Below, in pieces: positions 11,484 to 21,479 of a stretch of DNA of 64,000 nt (its first letter is position 1; each line of letters opens with the position of its first letter). This stretch comes from Diphasiastrum complanatum (taxonomy: Eukaryota; Streptophyta; Lycopodiopsida; Lycopodiales; Lycopodiaceae): NCBI GenBank assembly GCA_029204225.1, contig CM055095.1:16384442-16448441 (forward strand), in the 5' to 3' direction. The notes under the pieces are model-generated. The model had not been told where the DNA came from. It made no database searches and saw nothing but the letters and a program-made list of their open reading frames with translations. The position numbers were made by a program, and so were the translations under genes.

Positions 11484-13515
11484 CCAGCTCCAAGGACAGC
11501 GTGGAAAAAGATGACAATTGGTGCTTGACAAATGACAAGGGAATGATGACCAACTACATGGAAAATTGCCAGGACAAAAAGGTGATTGTGGGGAACAACG
11601 AAGTAATTGAATCTCCAAGAAGTTGAAATGTACTTCTGAAGCTCGAAGGGGAGAGAGAAGGACTGTTGAGAGGGGTAATGTTTGTACCCAAGATCTCAAA
11701 GAATCTTCTATCTATCAAGAAGTTTGCTGAGAGTGGATTGGAACTTAGATTCTTGAAGGATAAATGTCTAATCTTCAAGGATGTGGAGATGTTAACCAGC
11801 GCAGTGGAAGAAGGGGGGCTATACAAAATGATGTTAGGAGTAACCATCAAGCATAGGAGCCTAGGACACCTGGGAGCGAAAGCGTTGGAGACAATGAGAA
11901 GAAAGGAGCTAGTAACAGGGTTTGATTACGACAAGGACAAGGCTGGAGAACCTTACATATGCAAAAATTGCATTCTTGAAAAACAGCACAGAGAACCGTT
12001 CAAGAGGAGCAGTGGAACCGTGATGACGTCAATTTTGGAGTTGATACACACAGATGTATATTGCAGCCTATAAATCCAAAATCACTCGGACACTCTAAGT
12101 ATTTTCTTACTTTTATAGATGGTTTTAGTAGGAAAACCTTCTTGTACACCCTGAGGACTAAACACCAAGTGTCAAACAAATTTAGGGAATTTGTCACAAT
12201 GGCAGAAACATAGACTAGAAGGAGAATAAAGAGGGTCAGGTCGGACAATGGAGGTGTATTCATTGGAAACAAATTTAAAGGTTTCTACAAGGAGAAGGGC
12301 ATACATCAAGAGTTCACCTTGTCATACTCTCCTCAACAGAATGGAATTGTGGAATGGAAAAATTGCACTTTTATTGATGTGTCTAGGAGTATGTTGTACA
12401 ACAAAGGGTTTCCAAGGTTCTTATGGGCAGAAACAGTCAGTACAGCTGCTTACATTTTCAATAGAATACCAAGCAGAATTTTGAAGAATGAAATACCAAA
12501 GAGTATATGGGCAGGTAAAAAACCCTCGGTAGGGCATATGAGAGTGTTTGGGAGCAAAGCATATGCTCATGTTTTTGATAAATTGAGAAAAAAAAATAGA
12601 CCCAAAGGGAATTTCCTTGCATATTTGTGGGATATCCAAAAAATGCATTTGGATATAAGGTATACAATCCACAAACCTCCAAAGTGGTTTTTTTAAGAGA
12701 TGTAATATTTGATGAAGAAGAAGATAAGGGCGTGGAGGAAGCAGAATCAAGCGAAAGATAGGTGAAGTATGTAATGCATATGCTGGACAACGAGGTAATA
12801 CCAGGCCAAACAGAGAACCCAGAAGAGAGGAATGAAGAGATGCAGGGCAAAGGTACGACAATGGTACCAACATTAGAAAATATAATCAAAGAACCAAGGA
12901 TATCACAAAGACCGAGCAAGGCACCTCAAAGGTATGATGAAATGACTTTCATCAGCATTCAAGGAAAGGGGGCCATTGAACCAGAGACACTCGAGGAGGT
13001 GAAAATGAGTCCAGAATGGGAATATGGAAGGCAGTAATGGATTAAGAGATCAACTCGATCAATAGGAATGAAGCCTAGGAACTGGTAGATCTACCAACAG
13101 GGAGAAGTACTATAGAATGCAAGTGGGTTTGTAAGTTGAAGTATGGTGCATAGGGCAACATAGAAAGATACAAGGCTAGGTTAGTCGCAAAGGGATATTT
13201 GTAGATTGAGGGAATCGATTACATGGAAACATTCGCACCAGTTGTCAAGCTAAGTTCACCCAGAATCTTGATAGCTTGGAGAACCATGTGGGGAATGAAA
13301 ATCAAATAGATGGATGTGAGGATCGCCTTTATGAAGGGCAACTTGGAAGAAGAGGTATTTATGAACCAACCATCTGGTTTCACTAATGGGTCTAACAAGG
13401 TATGTGCTCTCAAAAGAGCTTTATATGGCCTAAAGCAATCTTCTAGGATGTGGTATCAGAAGATAGATGTATTTTTCATGGGAATTGGATTTAAAAGGTG
13501 CTATGTTAATAGTGG
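11484..13515 (+). pseudogene. Copia pol remnant: protease trace, integrase, partial RT
   Basis: In order: a weak protease trace near 11510-11620; a GAG-pre-integrase region with NLLSIKKFAESG (11701), HRSLGHLG (11850) and CKNCILEKQH (11960); the integrase core near 12100-12400 with FLTFIDGFSRKT, VRSDNGG and YSPQQNGI; the integrase tail to about 12735 (IFNRIPS, MRVFGSKAY). The N-terminal half of reverse transcriptase runs 13040-13515 with RYKARLVAKGY, METFAPVVK, MDVRIAFMKGNLEEEV and ALYGLKQSSRMWY. The YVDD active-site half of RT and RNase H are missing because unrelated CCGAGG-rich DNA begins near 13516. Multiple stops and frameshifts are present. Confidence 0.85.
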
Positions 13516-13925
13516 GATATTACTACAACATTCTGGAGGATTTCCCACCCTATTATCGAGGCTTTTATGAAGAATTTTTTTTTTGAGAAAACATCGTATG
13601 CCTCGGTATAAACCCTGAAGAATGCCTCGGAACAAGATCCTCGATAATTGCCTCGGTAATCCAGGCTTCTTCACCTCGTTTTTGCGTTGTTTATAGCATG
13701 CATATACCGAGAGATACACTGAGGCCCCTCGATATATCCCTCCCAGCTATTGGTGACCCTCTCTATTCCAAGGATGATACCGAGGGGTATCCCTTGGTAT
13801 ATCTCTATCGAAAGTTTAGGTGTTTCGAGGGTTTAAAATCAAAAAAAAAAATTAGGGCAGAATGGAGCCAGTTTAAAAAATGGACTCCATTTGACCCTAG
13901 GAGTCTTTTGCACCACTTCTTATGA
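13516..13925. mobile_element. CCGAGG/CCTCGG-rich element interrupting copia RT
   Basis: This stretch replaces the expected RT continuation. It carries repeated CCTCGGTA and TACCGAGG phrases in both orientations (13604, 13625, 13652, 13708, 13780), so it can form short stems. Similar CCTCGGAA/TCCGAGG phrases recur at 36500-38470, suggesting one dispersed family. No protein domain is visible and the element ends are unresolved. Confidence 0.45.
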
Positions 13926-14107
13926 AGTTGGTAAGCAAAGTCATTTGTTCATTCATTATTGTTAATAAAAAAATTTGCAAAATTTATTTGAGTTACATTA
14001 TAAGCACTTAAAAAGTGATGAAAGAAACTTAAATTCAACGAATATATATTCATACATAAATGTTCCAAGTACAAAGGTATGTTACAAATTGGATTATTGA
14101 AACATAC

Positions 14108-14340
14108 CTAATTATAACTAGATCCAGCTGAGTCATCCTCGTCCTGGCCATTGACATCGCAATCGGACTCGTGTGATTGCGATGCATGGGATTGAGACTG
14201 TGATACCTACATCCAATGAATATAATTTAGTTATATGAGAAATGTGATGAGAGTGAAAGTCAGACCACATGAATGTAGTGAAGTTAATCTTGAAGCCATA
14301 TATACCTCAGATCTAGAATATCCATCCGAATCAAGGCACA
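14108..14340 (-). pseudogene. Third tandem copy of a two-exon C-terminal module
   Basis: On the minus strand, an exon end (LDSDGYS, about 14340-14300) is followed by intron-like sequence and then an acidic exon at about 14206-14108. This encodes a Ser/Gln/Asp-rich tail (VSQSQSHASQSHESD) ending in a TAG. It is a diverged duplicate of 14944-14631, about 520 bp away. The first exon is truncated. The short plus-strand frame at 14235-14567 overlapping this copy has no recognisable domain. Confidence 0.45.
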
Positions 14341-14630
14341 AAGAAGACTCGAAGTTTGTGAGGAAAGGATTCCACAAAAATCCAGATCGTGTCAAACAAC
14401 AACAGGAGGCCACTAAGAGGCTACAAGAGACTTTAGGAACCTTCACACCTTGGGAGTGGTGGCCAAGGTTCTCCCATGGACATCATTATAACCTTGTCAA
14501 ATGGCTCCATTCTATCCTAAAACTGGACTACATGCAATTGAAGAGCCATGTGGAGGACTTAACTTAAACAAATTATATACATATTGATACATAAATATTC
14601 GAATTACAAATATATATCAAAATGAAACAC

Positions 14631-14944
14631 CTAATTATTAGATCCAGCTGAATCATCCCCATCCTGGCCATGGTCATCAGACTCATGTGACTAAGATGCA
14701 TGAGACTGGGATTGCGATACCTGCGTGCAATGAAGATGTGTAAATTTTGTAAGTGATTTTATTAGAGTGTCCGACCGAATGAATGTGGTGAAGTCAAAAT
14801 ATATGTTGAAACCATAATACATACCTCAAAATATCCATCCAAGTCAATTTTCACTCCTTGTCTCTCCAATAATTCGAGTAATGATAATATGCATACTTGT
14901 ACTCATCTTTTGTGGGAGACTGCTTTACGACAGATTTCTGCATG
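14631..14944 (-). pseudogene. Second tandem copy of the two-exon module
   Basis: Exon 1 (14944-about 14826) begins MQKSVVKQSPTKDEYKYAYYH, parallel to MQRSVVGRFPTHDEYMYAY in the first copy, and shifts frame after about 30 codons. A GTATGTATTATGG donor-like sequence follows. An acidic exon at about 14730-14631 ends in a TAG and shows one in-frame stop. Confidence 0.5.
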
Positions 14945-14999
14945 AATCGACAAATCAGACCGAAGAAGGAAAAATGTGAGAATAGAGTGTGGGGGTGTC

Positions 15000-15556
15000 G
15001 GGATAATCAGGTGTGACAGATGCAGGAGTCAAAGTATCATGCGCCATCCACGTTGCTTTTTGAGTTAGGGTTTTTCGAAGTAAGGAAGACCTATGACGAG
15101 GCCTGATGGATGTGCTGGACTCGAGGCCGCATGAAGCACGACATCATCGGCGTCATTGCCACAACAGGAGCCGCTGCTGAGGCGACTCACCTATGATCAC
15201 TCTTTTTCCGGCCGGAATGTCGGGAAGAAGCACTCGCATTAGAGTATGCGGGGGAGGGACTCTCACCGGATAGACCCTCGTGGAAGGGGGGAACACCTCG
15301 GTCGGAGGGTTATGGGGACTGGATCTCCTCTAATGAGATGATGTGGACAATCTACCTGGATTGTGTGCATCCCAACGAGCCCGCAGTCTCTCCATAATTT
15401 TGCCTGCACGCGAGGCGACATTCCATCCATATAACTTAGGACTTCATTGTCACTCATGGATGAAAAATGGGATGACTCGCGACTGCGGCCAAATCCGTGA
15501 CTTGGAGATGTGTCATGAGACATGGAGGAGACGATTGGGATAATCTCTGCAAGCAA
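15000..15556 (-). pseudogene. Ser/Pro-rich transposon-type gene remnant
   Basis: A 97-codon frame at 15556-15263 includes SHDTSPSHGFGRSRESS, NEVLSYMDGMSPRVQ and LWRDCGLVG, followed by weaker coding-like sequence to about 15000. It lies between two copies of the repeated module on the same strand. I recognise no domain. Its position suggests it is part of the same duplicated transposon-associated gene. Confidence 0.35.
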
Positions 15557-15948
15557 TAAAATATATTTTCAAAACATACAACCATGTAGAGTTAATTAGT
15601 GAAAGAAATAAATTCAAATACTTGAGTTAAGGGTTTAGGGTAGAACAAAAAACACGATTCTTTGCATTCAACAATAGTTGAATATATTACAGTACACCAC
15701 AATAATCACATGTTAACCACAATAATTACACTTCATAATAAATAAATTAAACATTTTTACATCGTTTTATGGCCAAATACATTTCAATTACATGACTAGT
15801 CAAGGTTCAAGATTACATAAAAAGCTAGCTGCATCGAAAGATGGCTGGCAAATGTACGAATAAAAATGAAAGATGTAAAAATATGTACACAAGTGTCTGT
15901 AAACATGGAAAGGCTAGCTATAGAGCCAAAACACTAGCTAGACCTATC

Positions 15949-16221
15949 CTAATCCTCCTCATCATCTCTGCCATGTGGAGCTTGTTCTTCCTGCATGTGC
16001 AAAACACATGAATTAGTCTTTCGAACAATCGTATGGGAGTGGGAGAGAATAGCAAGTTTAAAGAACATAAAATGGATTTGATGTCGTACCTGAGGAGCAA
16101 TATCCCAGTTTATACACACGCCCTGCCTCTCCAATAACTCAAGTACTGCCTGCGTACCATGGGAATATGCATACATGTACTCGTCATGTGTAGGAAAACG
16201 TCCCACAACGGATCGCTGCAC
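15949..16221 (-). pseudogene. First copy of the two-exon module (best preserved)
   Basis: An exon from 16221 encodes MQRSVVGRFPTHDEYMYAY, then GTQAVLELLERQG and a WDIAPQ end followed by a GTACGACAT donor-like sequence near 16091. After a short intron ending TTGCACATGCAG, a small acidic exon (EEQAPHGRDDEED) ends at a TAG near 15949. Its structure is repeated at 14944-14631 and in part at 14340-14108. Confidence 0.5.
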
Positions 16222-16349
16222 AAACCTTCCAAATTTTGATTATATAAAGAGAGCATTCTATTCCAACGTTCTTACGAAAAAATCCCAAGAGCAAAAAAAA
16301 AACAATCAATAGTCAAATTACACAAATGGGTATAGGATAGACTTACAAA

Positions 16350-16770
16350 GTGGGCTCGAAAATATCCCTTGTCGCCACTGCCCAAGTGAGAAGGCCCCGT
16401 GGTCTCTAGTCGGACTCTGGCTGTCTCTCGTTGCTGTCTGAAGCGTTCTGATCATCTCGATACTCTTTCTTCGCATGCTTCTAGTCCTCTTTCTCCACGT
16501 GGGAAGGCCTGCCTCTCTTGACTTTCACTGTATCTCGGATCTCCGATTTGTTGTGGCTCATCACAACTCCCATGCGGCTCTTCATCCATTTCCATACGAA
16601 TTCCATGTCCTGGGATGGGATAGGGAACTCACTACGCAGCTGGTCAATGACGCGATTCTTTCAGTCATTGCTGATATCGCGCCAGTCATGAAAAATGTCA
16701 CTGGGAAAGTGTCTATACATGAGCATCAGAATATCCGACTTGTATGCTCATGCAGATATATTATGAGTAA
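16350..16770 (-). pseudogene. Transposase_24-like accessory protein fragment
   Basis: On the minus strand the sequence reads YRHFPSDIFHDWRDISND, an in-frame stop, then IDQLRSEFPIPSQDMEFVW, KWMKSRMGVVMSHNKSEIR, KVKRGRPSHVEKED. The pattern of W..I, a helical region, and R......NKSEIR resembles the plant transposon accessory domain called Transposase_24 (Ptta/En/Spm), found beside CACTA transposases. It is probably the upstream part of the gene whose 3' module is repeated to the left. Stops show it is dead. The family call is tentative. Confidence 0.4.
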
Positions 16771-16787
16771 TCACATCCTCGACATAT

Positions 16788-17090
16788 ATTAAGATATCTG
16801 AGTTATACACTGATCTTGACATATTACAATCATGAGAAATATCTTTGATTCATGTCAAGATATCCGAGTTATAGTTACTTGATCTTGACATATTACGATC
16901 ACGAAAAATATCTTTATCAAGACATCCGAGTTACAGTTACTTGTTCTTGACATATTAGGATCATGAGAAACATCTTCGATTCTTGTCAAAATATTTTAGT
17001 TATAGCTACTTGATCTTGACATATTAAGATCATGAGAAATATCTTTTATTCATGTCAAGACATTCGAGTTATAGTTACTTGATCTCGTTG
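16788..17090. repeat. Minisatellite, four-plus units of 62-69 bp
   Basis: The phrase TGATCTTGACATATTA recurs at 16811, 16880, 16942 (variant) and 17011, with a partial copy at 17080: spacings of 69, 62, 69 and 69 bp. Each unit also holds ATGAGAAATATCTT and CGAGTTATAGTTACT. Confidence 0.9.
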
Positions 17091-17372
17091 TAGTGCAATC
17101 AGCGGATCTGTTTTCGACATCTATTGTTCTTGTCGACGTTCTTTGGATGCTATCCCTTTTTGAACCACAACGATGTCCCAACATTTTCTTGATGTTGCTC
17201 TTATTTGAACGTTTAGAATAATACGTAAAGCACTCACTTAATGGTTAAGTAAATGATACTTGTTTTCTCTTTTTAGAGTGCAAAGATTGTTTTGACAAAC
17301 ACCAATTCATTGTTTGATTTTGCATGTAGAAAGGAGCTTCGTCATATGTCATGGCATTCGTAATATTTCTAT

Positions 17373-17868
17373 CTATTGTAATTGAAAGCAAGTTTTTTCA
17401 CTGGGATAGTAGCCTCTGAATTTAGTAGTTGAAACTACTAGCCCTTCAAAATCCATACAATCAACAACGTCATCAATGTTGTATAATGGACAGTTGGCAA
17501 GAACGAGTTCATTCATGTTGACAATATTTGCATTATCCGACAAGCTTTTTTTTGTAATGACATCGATGCAACTATAGTTGTAAACGTCTCTTAGGTGATC
17601 AAAATCACCATGAGGGTATGGCAAAGGACAAATCCATTTTAAAAACCTTTGAAATTAGGACCACACTTTTATCCATACTAACTTCTCTGAAAAAACATGT
17701 TCTATTTGATTCAGCAGTTAAGACATTTCCAAATGCAACCACTTCTTTCCAAAAAAATAAAACAACTGAAACATCTTCTCTTGAGCAGTCCATGTAGTGA
17801 CCTTGAAAAAAAAATATAAGTACACTTAATGTTAGGATTTGCAATGCTATTGAAAGTATAATTAGCAA
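17373..17868 (-). pseudogene. Unidentified minus-strand gene remnant
   Basis: Two overlapping frames. 17868-17605 encodes DCSREDVSVVLFFWKEVVAFGN and MDKSVVLISKVFKM; 17624-17373 encodes YPHGDFDHLRDVYNYSCIDV, DNANIVNMNELVLANCPLYN and VDCMDFEGLVVSTTKFRGYY. They look like one protein broken by a frameshift near 17630. A polypyrimidine stretch ending in CAAG near 17806 may be a splice acceptor. The alternation of short hydrophobic strands is vaguely like an OB-fold (RPA-type) region, but that is a guess. I do not recognise the family. Confidence 0.35.
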
Positions 17869-17894
17869 AATTATGAGACTATAACAAAATTATG

Positions 17895-18235
17895 AAACCT
17901 TAGCCCTTAGCTCTTGGCCCTTAGCCAGTGGCCCTTGGCCCATAGCCCTTAGCCCATAGTCGTTGGTCGTTGGCACTTGGCCCTTGCCCCTAGGCCCTTA
18001 ACCCTCAGCTCTTAGCCTTAGCACTTCGCCCTTAGCTTTTGGCCCTTGGCCCTTACTCTTGGCCCTTGCCCCTAGGCCCTTAGCCTTAGCACTTGGCCCT
18101 TAACCCTTAGCCCTTGGCCCTCGGTCCTTACCCCTTGGCCCTCGGTCCTTACCCCTTAACCCTTAGCCTTAGCCCTTTGGCCCTTAACCCTAGCCTTTGG
18201 TTGGCCCTTAGCCCTTAGCCCCTAGCCTTTGACTT
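17895..18235. repeat. Degenerate CCCTTRG heptamer array (telomere-like)
   Basis: About 340 bp consists mostly of 7-bp units close to CCCTTAG/CCCTTGG, with variants such as CCCATAG and CCCTCGG. The 7-bp period equals that of the plant telomere repeat CCCTAAA, and occasional CCCTTAA units bridge the two. It is far more degenerate than an active telomere. Confidence 0.85.
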
Positions 18236-18343
18236 TTTTGTATGTTTTGTATTTTTTTCTTGTCGTTATAATTATTTTTGTATTTATTAAGGATTTTTAC
18301 TAGTTTAAAATTCAATTTTTACTAGTCTTTTACATCTATGTTG

Positions 18344-18345
<2 letters not shown>

Positions 18346-18409
<64 letters not shown>
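18346..18409. repeat. (TA)n microsatellite
   Basis: A pure TA dinucleotide run of about 64 bp. Confidence 0.95.
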
Positions 18410-18411
<2 letters not shown>

Positions 18412-19066
18412 TAGATTTTATGTCTCATTTTTTAAGTTTTTTTATTAATATTAAATTCTTTTAAGACTTTCTAGATTTTTTTTGTAGGGTTTTTAAGTTT
18501 CTTACAAGTTTTAAGTTTGTATTACAGTTTTTTTAAGATTTAGTCCCATTTTTAATAATACTCCTCTTTTTTCTCATTTTTTAAAGTTTTTTTTTTTATT
18601 TACGATTTTTTAAGAGCCCTCATCTTGTTTTTTAATCCTAGTGACAAAGATCGATTTTGTATTTTATCTCTTCCATGTCATCAATCTGTTTTAAACCTTT
18701 GATTTAGTTTATGCATCTATCTTGGATTGATGATATGGCAAGTCTCTATATATATGCTGCTTAATTTGTTCTGTTCACATTTTTAGATTGTAGTAGTTGT
18801 CTCTGAACCTTTCTCAACTAACTTAGCCTACGACGAGAATGGAATTAGTGGGGAGCTACCAAAAAAACCAAAAACCATATAAGTATAGAAGAAATATGTT
18901 GATATGTAACAGTGACATGTGGCATAATTGGCATAATTTTTGAAATCTAAAAATTTCAAAGCAATGTGAATTTGTTAGATTTCAAAAATCTTGCAACCTC
19001 CTTGATTTTCACATTTTCGACAAATGGTAAAAAAATTTAAACTTTTCTAGCTCGTGTGGGGAAAAG
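18410..19066. other. T-rich spacer, no gene
   Basis: Homopolymer-T-rich sequence with no sustained open frame. Confidence 0.5.
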
Positions 19067-19069
19067 AAG

Positions 19070-19072
<3 letters not shown>

Positions 19073-19139
<67 letters not shown>
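19073..19139. repeat. (GA)n microsatellite
   Basis: A pure GA run of about 67 bp. Confidence 0.95.
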
Positions 19140-19143
<4 letters not shown>

Positions 19144-20499
19144 AAGTACGAAAGATGGAACGTACTTGGAATGGATTATGACACAGTACATGCATGTCCA
19201 GAAGACCATGATTTGTAGGATCTTAATTTATTCATGTGTGTGTGTGTGCATACGTGGTTCCTGTAGCATAGTCCGAGCTTTTATAGGTATTGAGTCAAAG
19301 CTACGAGGGCAATACCAACATATAAATCATTTTTCCATCTCCAATTAACCGCAAACCATAACCCTAACAATATTAATGATGACACGAATCCATTGAGGAT
19401 GCAAGGGGGGCTAACTGGCTCCTCGATCGAGTTGTATGTGCCGATTGGGTGTCTTGCCTAAAAATGACGACACCAAAGAGGCATATGGTGTGCAGGCCGT
19501 TGACGTCCTTGAACCTCACGATTCACCACATTGAAATGGGAAAAATGTATGTTACTTCAAACTCAATAACTCTAAAAGGTTGCATGAGGTTCATTTGGAT
19601 TCAAACAAGTGTCCACATGTAACCACTTCGAAGGGTTGAGTTCTAAATAGCAGCATCCTTTTCTCTCTTCGATGCTACCAACCGCAAGGTTCAAGGATTG
19701 CCATGGGCCTACACACCATACTCCTCTTTTGTGTCTTCATAAGAGAGACACTCCTTCGTTACATACGAGTCACTTGTGGGGCCAGTGAGCCTCTTATTGA
19801 TGTCTAAAGGTTGGAAATAGTTTCTAATTCTCAACTTTTAGAATATTGAAATAGTTTACTAGTCTAAAAGGCTAGACTTTTTTGCACTATTTAGAATTGC
19901 ACCAAAGTTGTGCATCTTTTGTAATAGTCTCTTGACTAATGTAGGGCTTGGCCCAAGACCATTAATTATAAATATGAACAACTTTTTGTGGCAAATGGCA
20001 CATTGTGATTAAATTTCTATGAGAGTTCTTATAGTACAACTTGAATGTAGTATATGATTCAGTGATGTTTATGTTTCTTTTAAATATCAAATTATGTTTA
20101 TGTTCTTTTAAATATCAATCTTTATGTTTAAAAGTTGTCTATGTTATTCGGATCGACACTAATTTTAGACATGATTATATCTTATTTCCCCAAAACATCC
20201 ACCATAACCCCCTTGATCTAACAATTGGAATGCTTACTTCATCTGGATTATAAGTTCAATGTATATGATACTCAAGAACCAAATTTATTTTGGATTTCCA
20301 ACATATTAGATGCTCATAGCTATTGGAAAATAGCATCGATAAATTTTAGAAACTATATTGTGACACGTTGATCAAATTTGTCTTGTTTGGCATACAATTG
20401 TATTGAAATAAAATTCGAACTCAAGAAAATCCCACTTCAACAATTAGTAATTTTTTATTGTTTTTCTTATCTGGCTCTTTTGCTACCATATGTAAAAAA
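19140..20499. other. No gene; contains a short dispersed repeat
   Basis: No coding signature. The phrase AGCTTTTATAGGTAnnGAGTCAAAGCTA near 19279 recurs near 26909 with a similar flank (GGCAATACCA), so a short dispersed repeat is present. Confidence 0.4.
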
Positions 20500-20697
20500 T
20501 AGTCCTAAATAAATTGAGATAGTGTTAAACACAACTTAAAGCTTCCAAAGATAGGCATGGAATACAATCCTTTTTGCTTCTTCTGAAACCATAGTAGGTA
20601 TACTACTAGAATATTGACAAACATATGACAACTATAGGTAGCAAGAAGTTGAGAGAAGAAGAAACAATCATGTTAGTACACGACAAAAGTCTTTCAA
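20500..20697 (-). repeat. Repeat R1, short minus-oriented fragment
   Basis: It matches the 43750-44280 part of the inverted R1 copy (AACTTAAAGCTTCCAAAGATAGGC, then CTTCTTCTGAAACCATAGTAGG), but lacks about 330 bp present there. It abuts a copia integrase fragment at about 20697. Confidence 0.75.
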
Positions 20698-21365
20698 GTT
20701 AGCATTAAGTTACTTTTCTACAAGAGTTTTGAACTTCACAAAGGTTTCAAACACTTCACTTTTTTTAGACAAGAGGTAAATCCAAGAATATCTTGATTTA
20801 TCATCAATAAAAGTGACATACATAAGAGCTCCACCATTAGATTCATGGGAAAAAGAGTGAACATTCGAGTGAATAAGATCAAGAGGAGAGTTAGATCTTG
20901 TCAAAGATCTCTTGAAAGATTGCTTATGAGACTTGGAGAGACCACAAGCTTCACCGAGCTTGCCACACTTGGATATGGCTTCGGGAAGTCCAATTGCTAG
21001 CTCTTTGTTCACCATGGTCTCCATAGCTTTGTAGTTAAGATGGCCTAACCTCTTGTGCCATAGCTCCACTTGAGAGAGCTCATCCCTTGCCATGTTAACA
21101 CTTCCAACCTTCACATTAGCATCCAACTTAAATAACCTTCCTTGCTTAAGGCCATTAGCAATACATTTATCATTCTTCAAGATGGAACATGCTCCATGCT
21201 TGAAATGAACATTTAATCCACTATCCATAAGTTGACCAACACTTAACAAGTTCTTTGTAATAGAAGGTACATAAAGAACATTGTCTAGATCTACTTTCTT
21301 AGATGATCCAAGACATAATGGAATGGATCCAATTCCTACAATCTCACATTCTTGATCACTTGCAA
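20698..21365 (-). pseudogene. Copia pol fragment: GAG-pre-integrase and integrase N-terminus
   Basis: Read from 21365 downward: VLYVPSITKNLLSVGQLMDSG, the zinc-binding WHKRLGHLNYKAMETMV, CGLSKSHKQSFKR (first zinc Cys context degenerate) and DLIHSNVHS, then MYVTFIDDKSRYSWIYLL. The 179-codon frame at 21249-20710 has no stop. Integrase inserts retrotransposon cDNA, but the catalytic DDE core is cut off by R1 sequence at 20697, and upstream protease sequence is replaced by CACTA DNA beyond about 21370. A typical copia polyprotein exceeds 1,200 aa, so this is a small fragment. Confidence 0.85.
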
Positions 21366-21479
21366 AAAATAGAAAACATTTTCAATGTTGTTTGATTTTT
21401 TATGACGACATGTGTATAACTAGATTTTAGTATGTTCATATGATTTTATCAGACTTGTATTAGAAAAAAAGCATGCAAT

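Noticed and set aside
12421..12919. Two minus-strand frames of about 150 codons opposite the copia integrase
   Set aside because: Antisense to clear integrase motifs (YSPQQNGI, FLWAETVSTAAY) on the plus strand.
16788..17090. CRISPR array
   Set aside because: Repeats are adjacent 62-69 bp units without unique spacers, in a plant genomic context.
17895..18235. CRISPR-like or coding repeat array
   Set aside because: The units are contiguous 7-mers with no spacers and no sustained frame; telomere-like satellite is the better reading.
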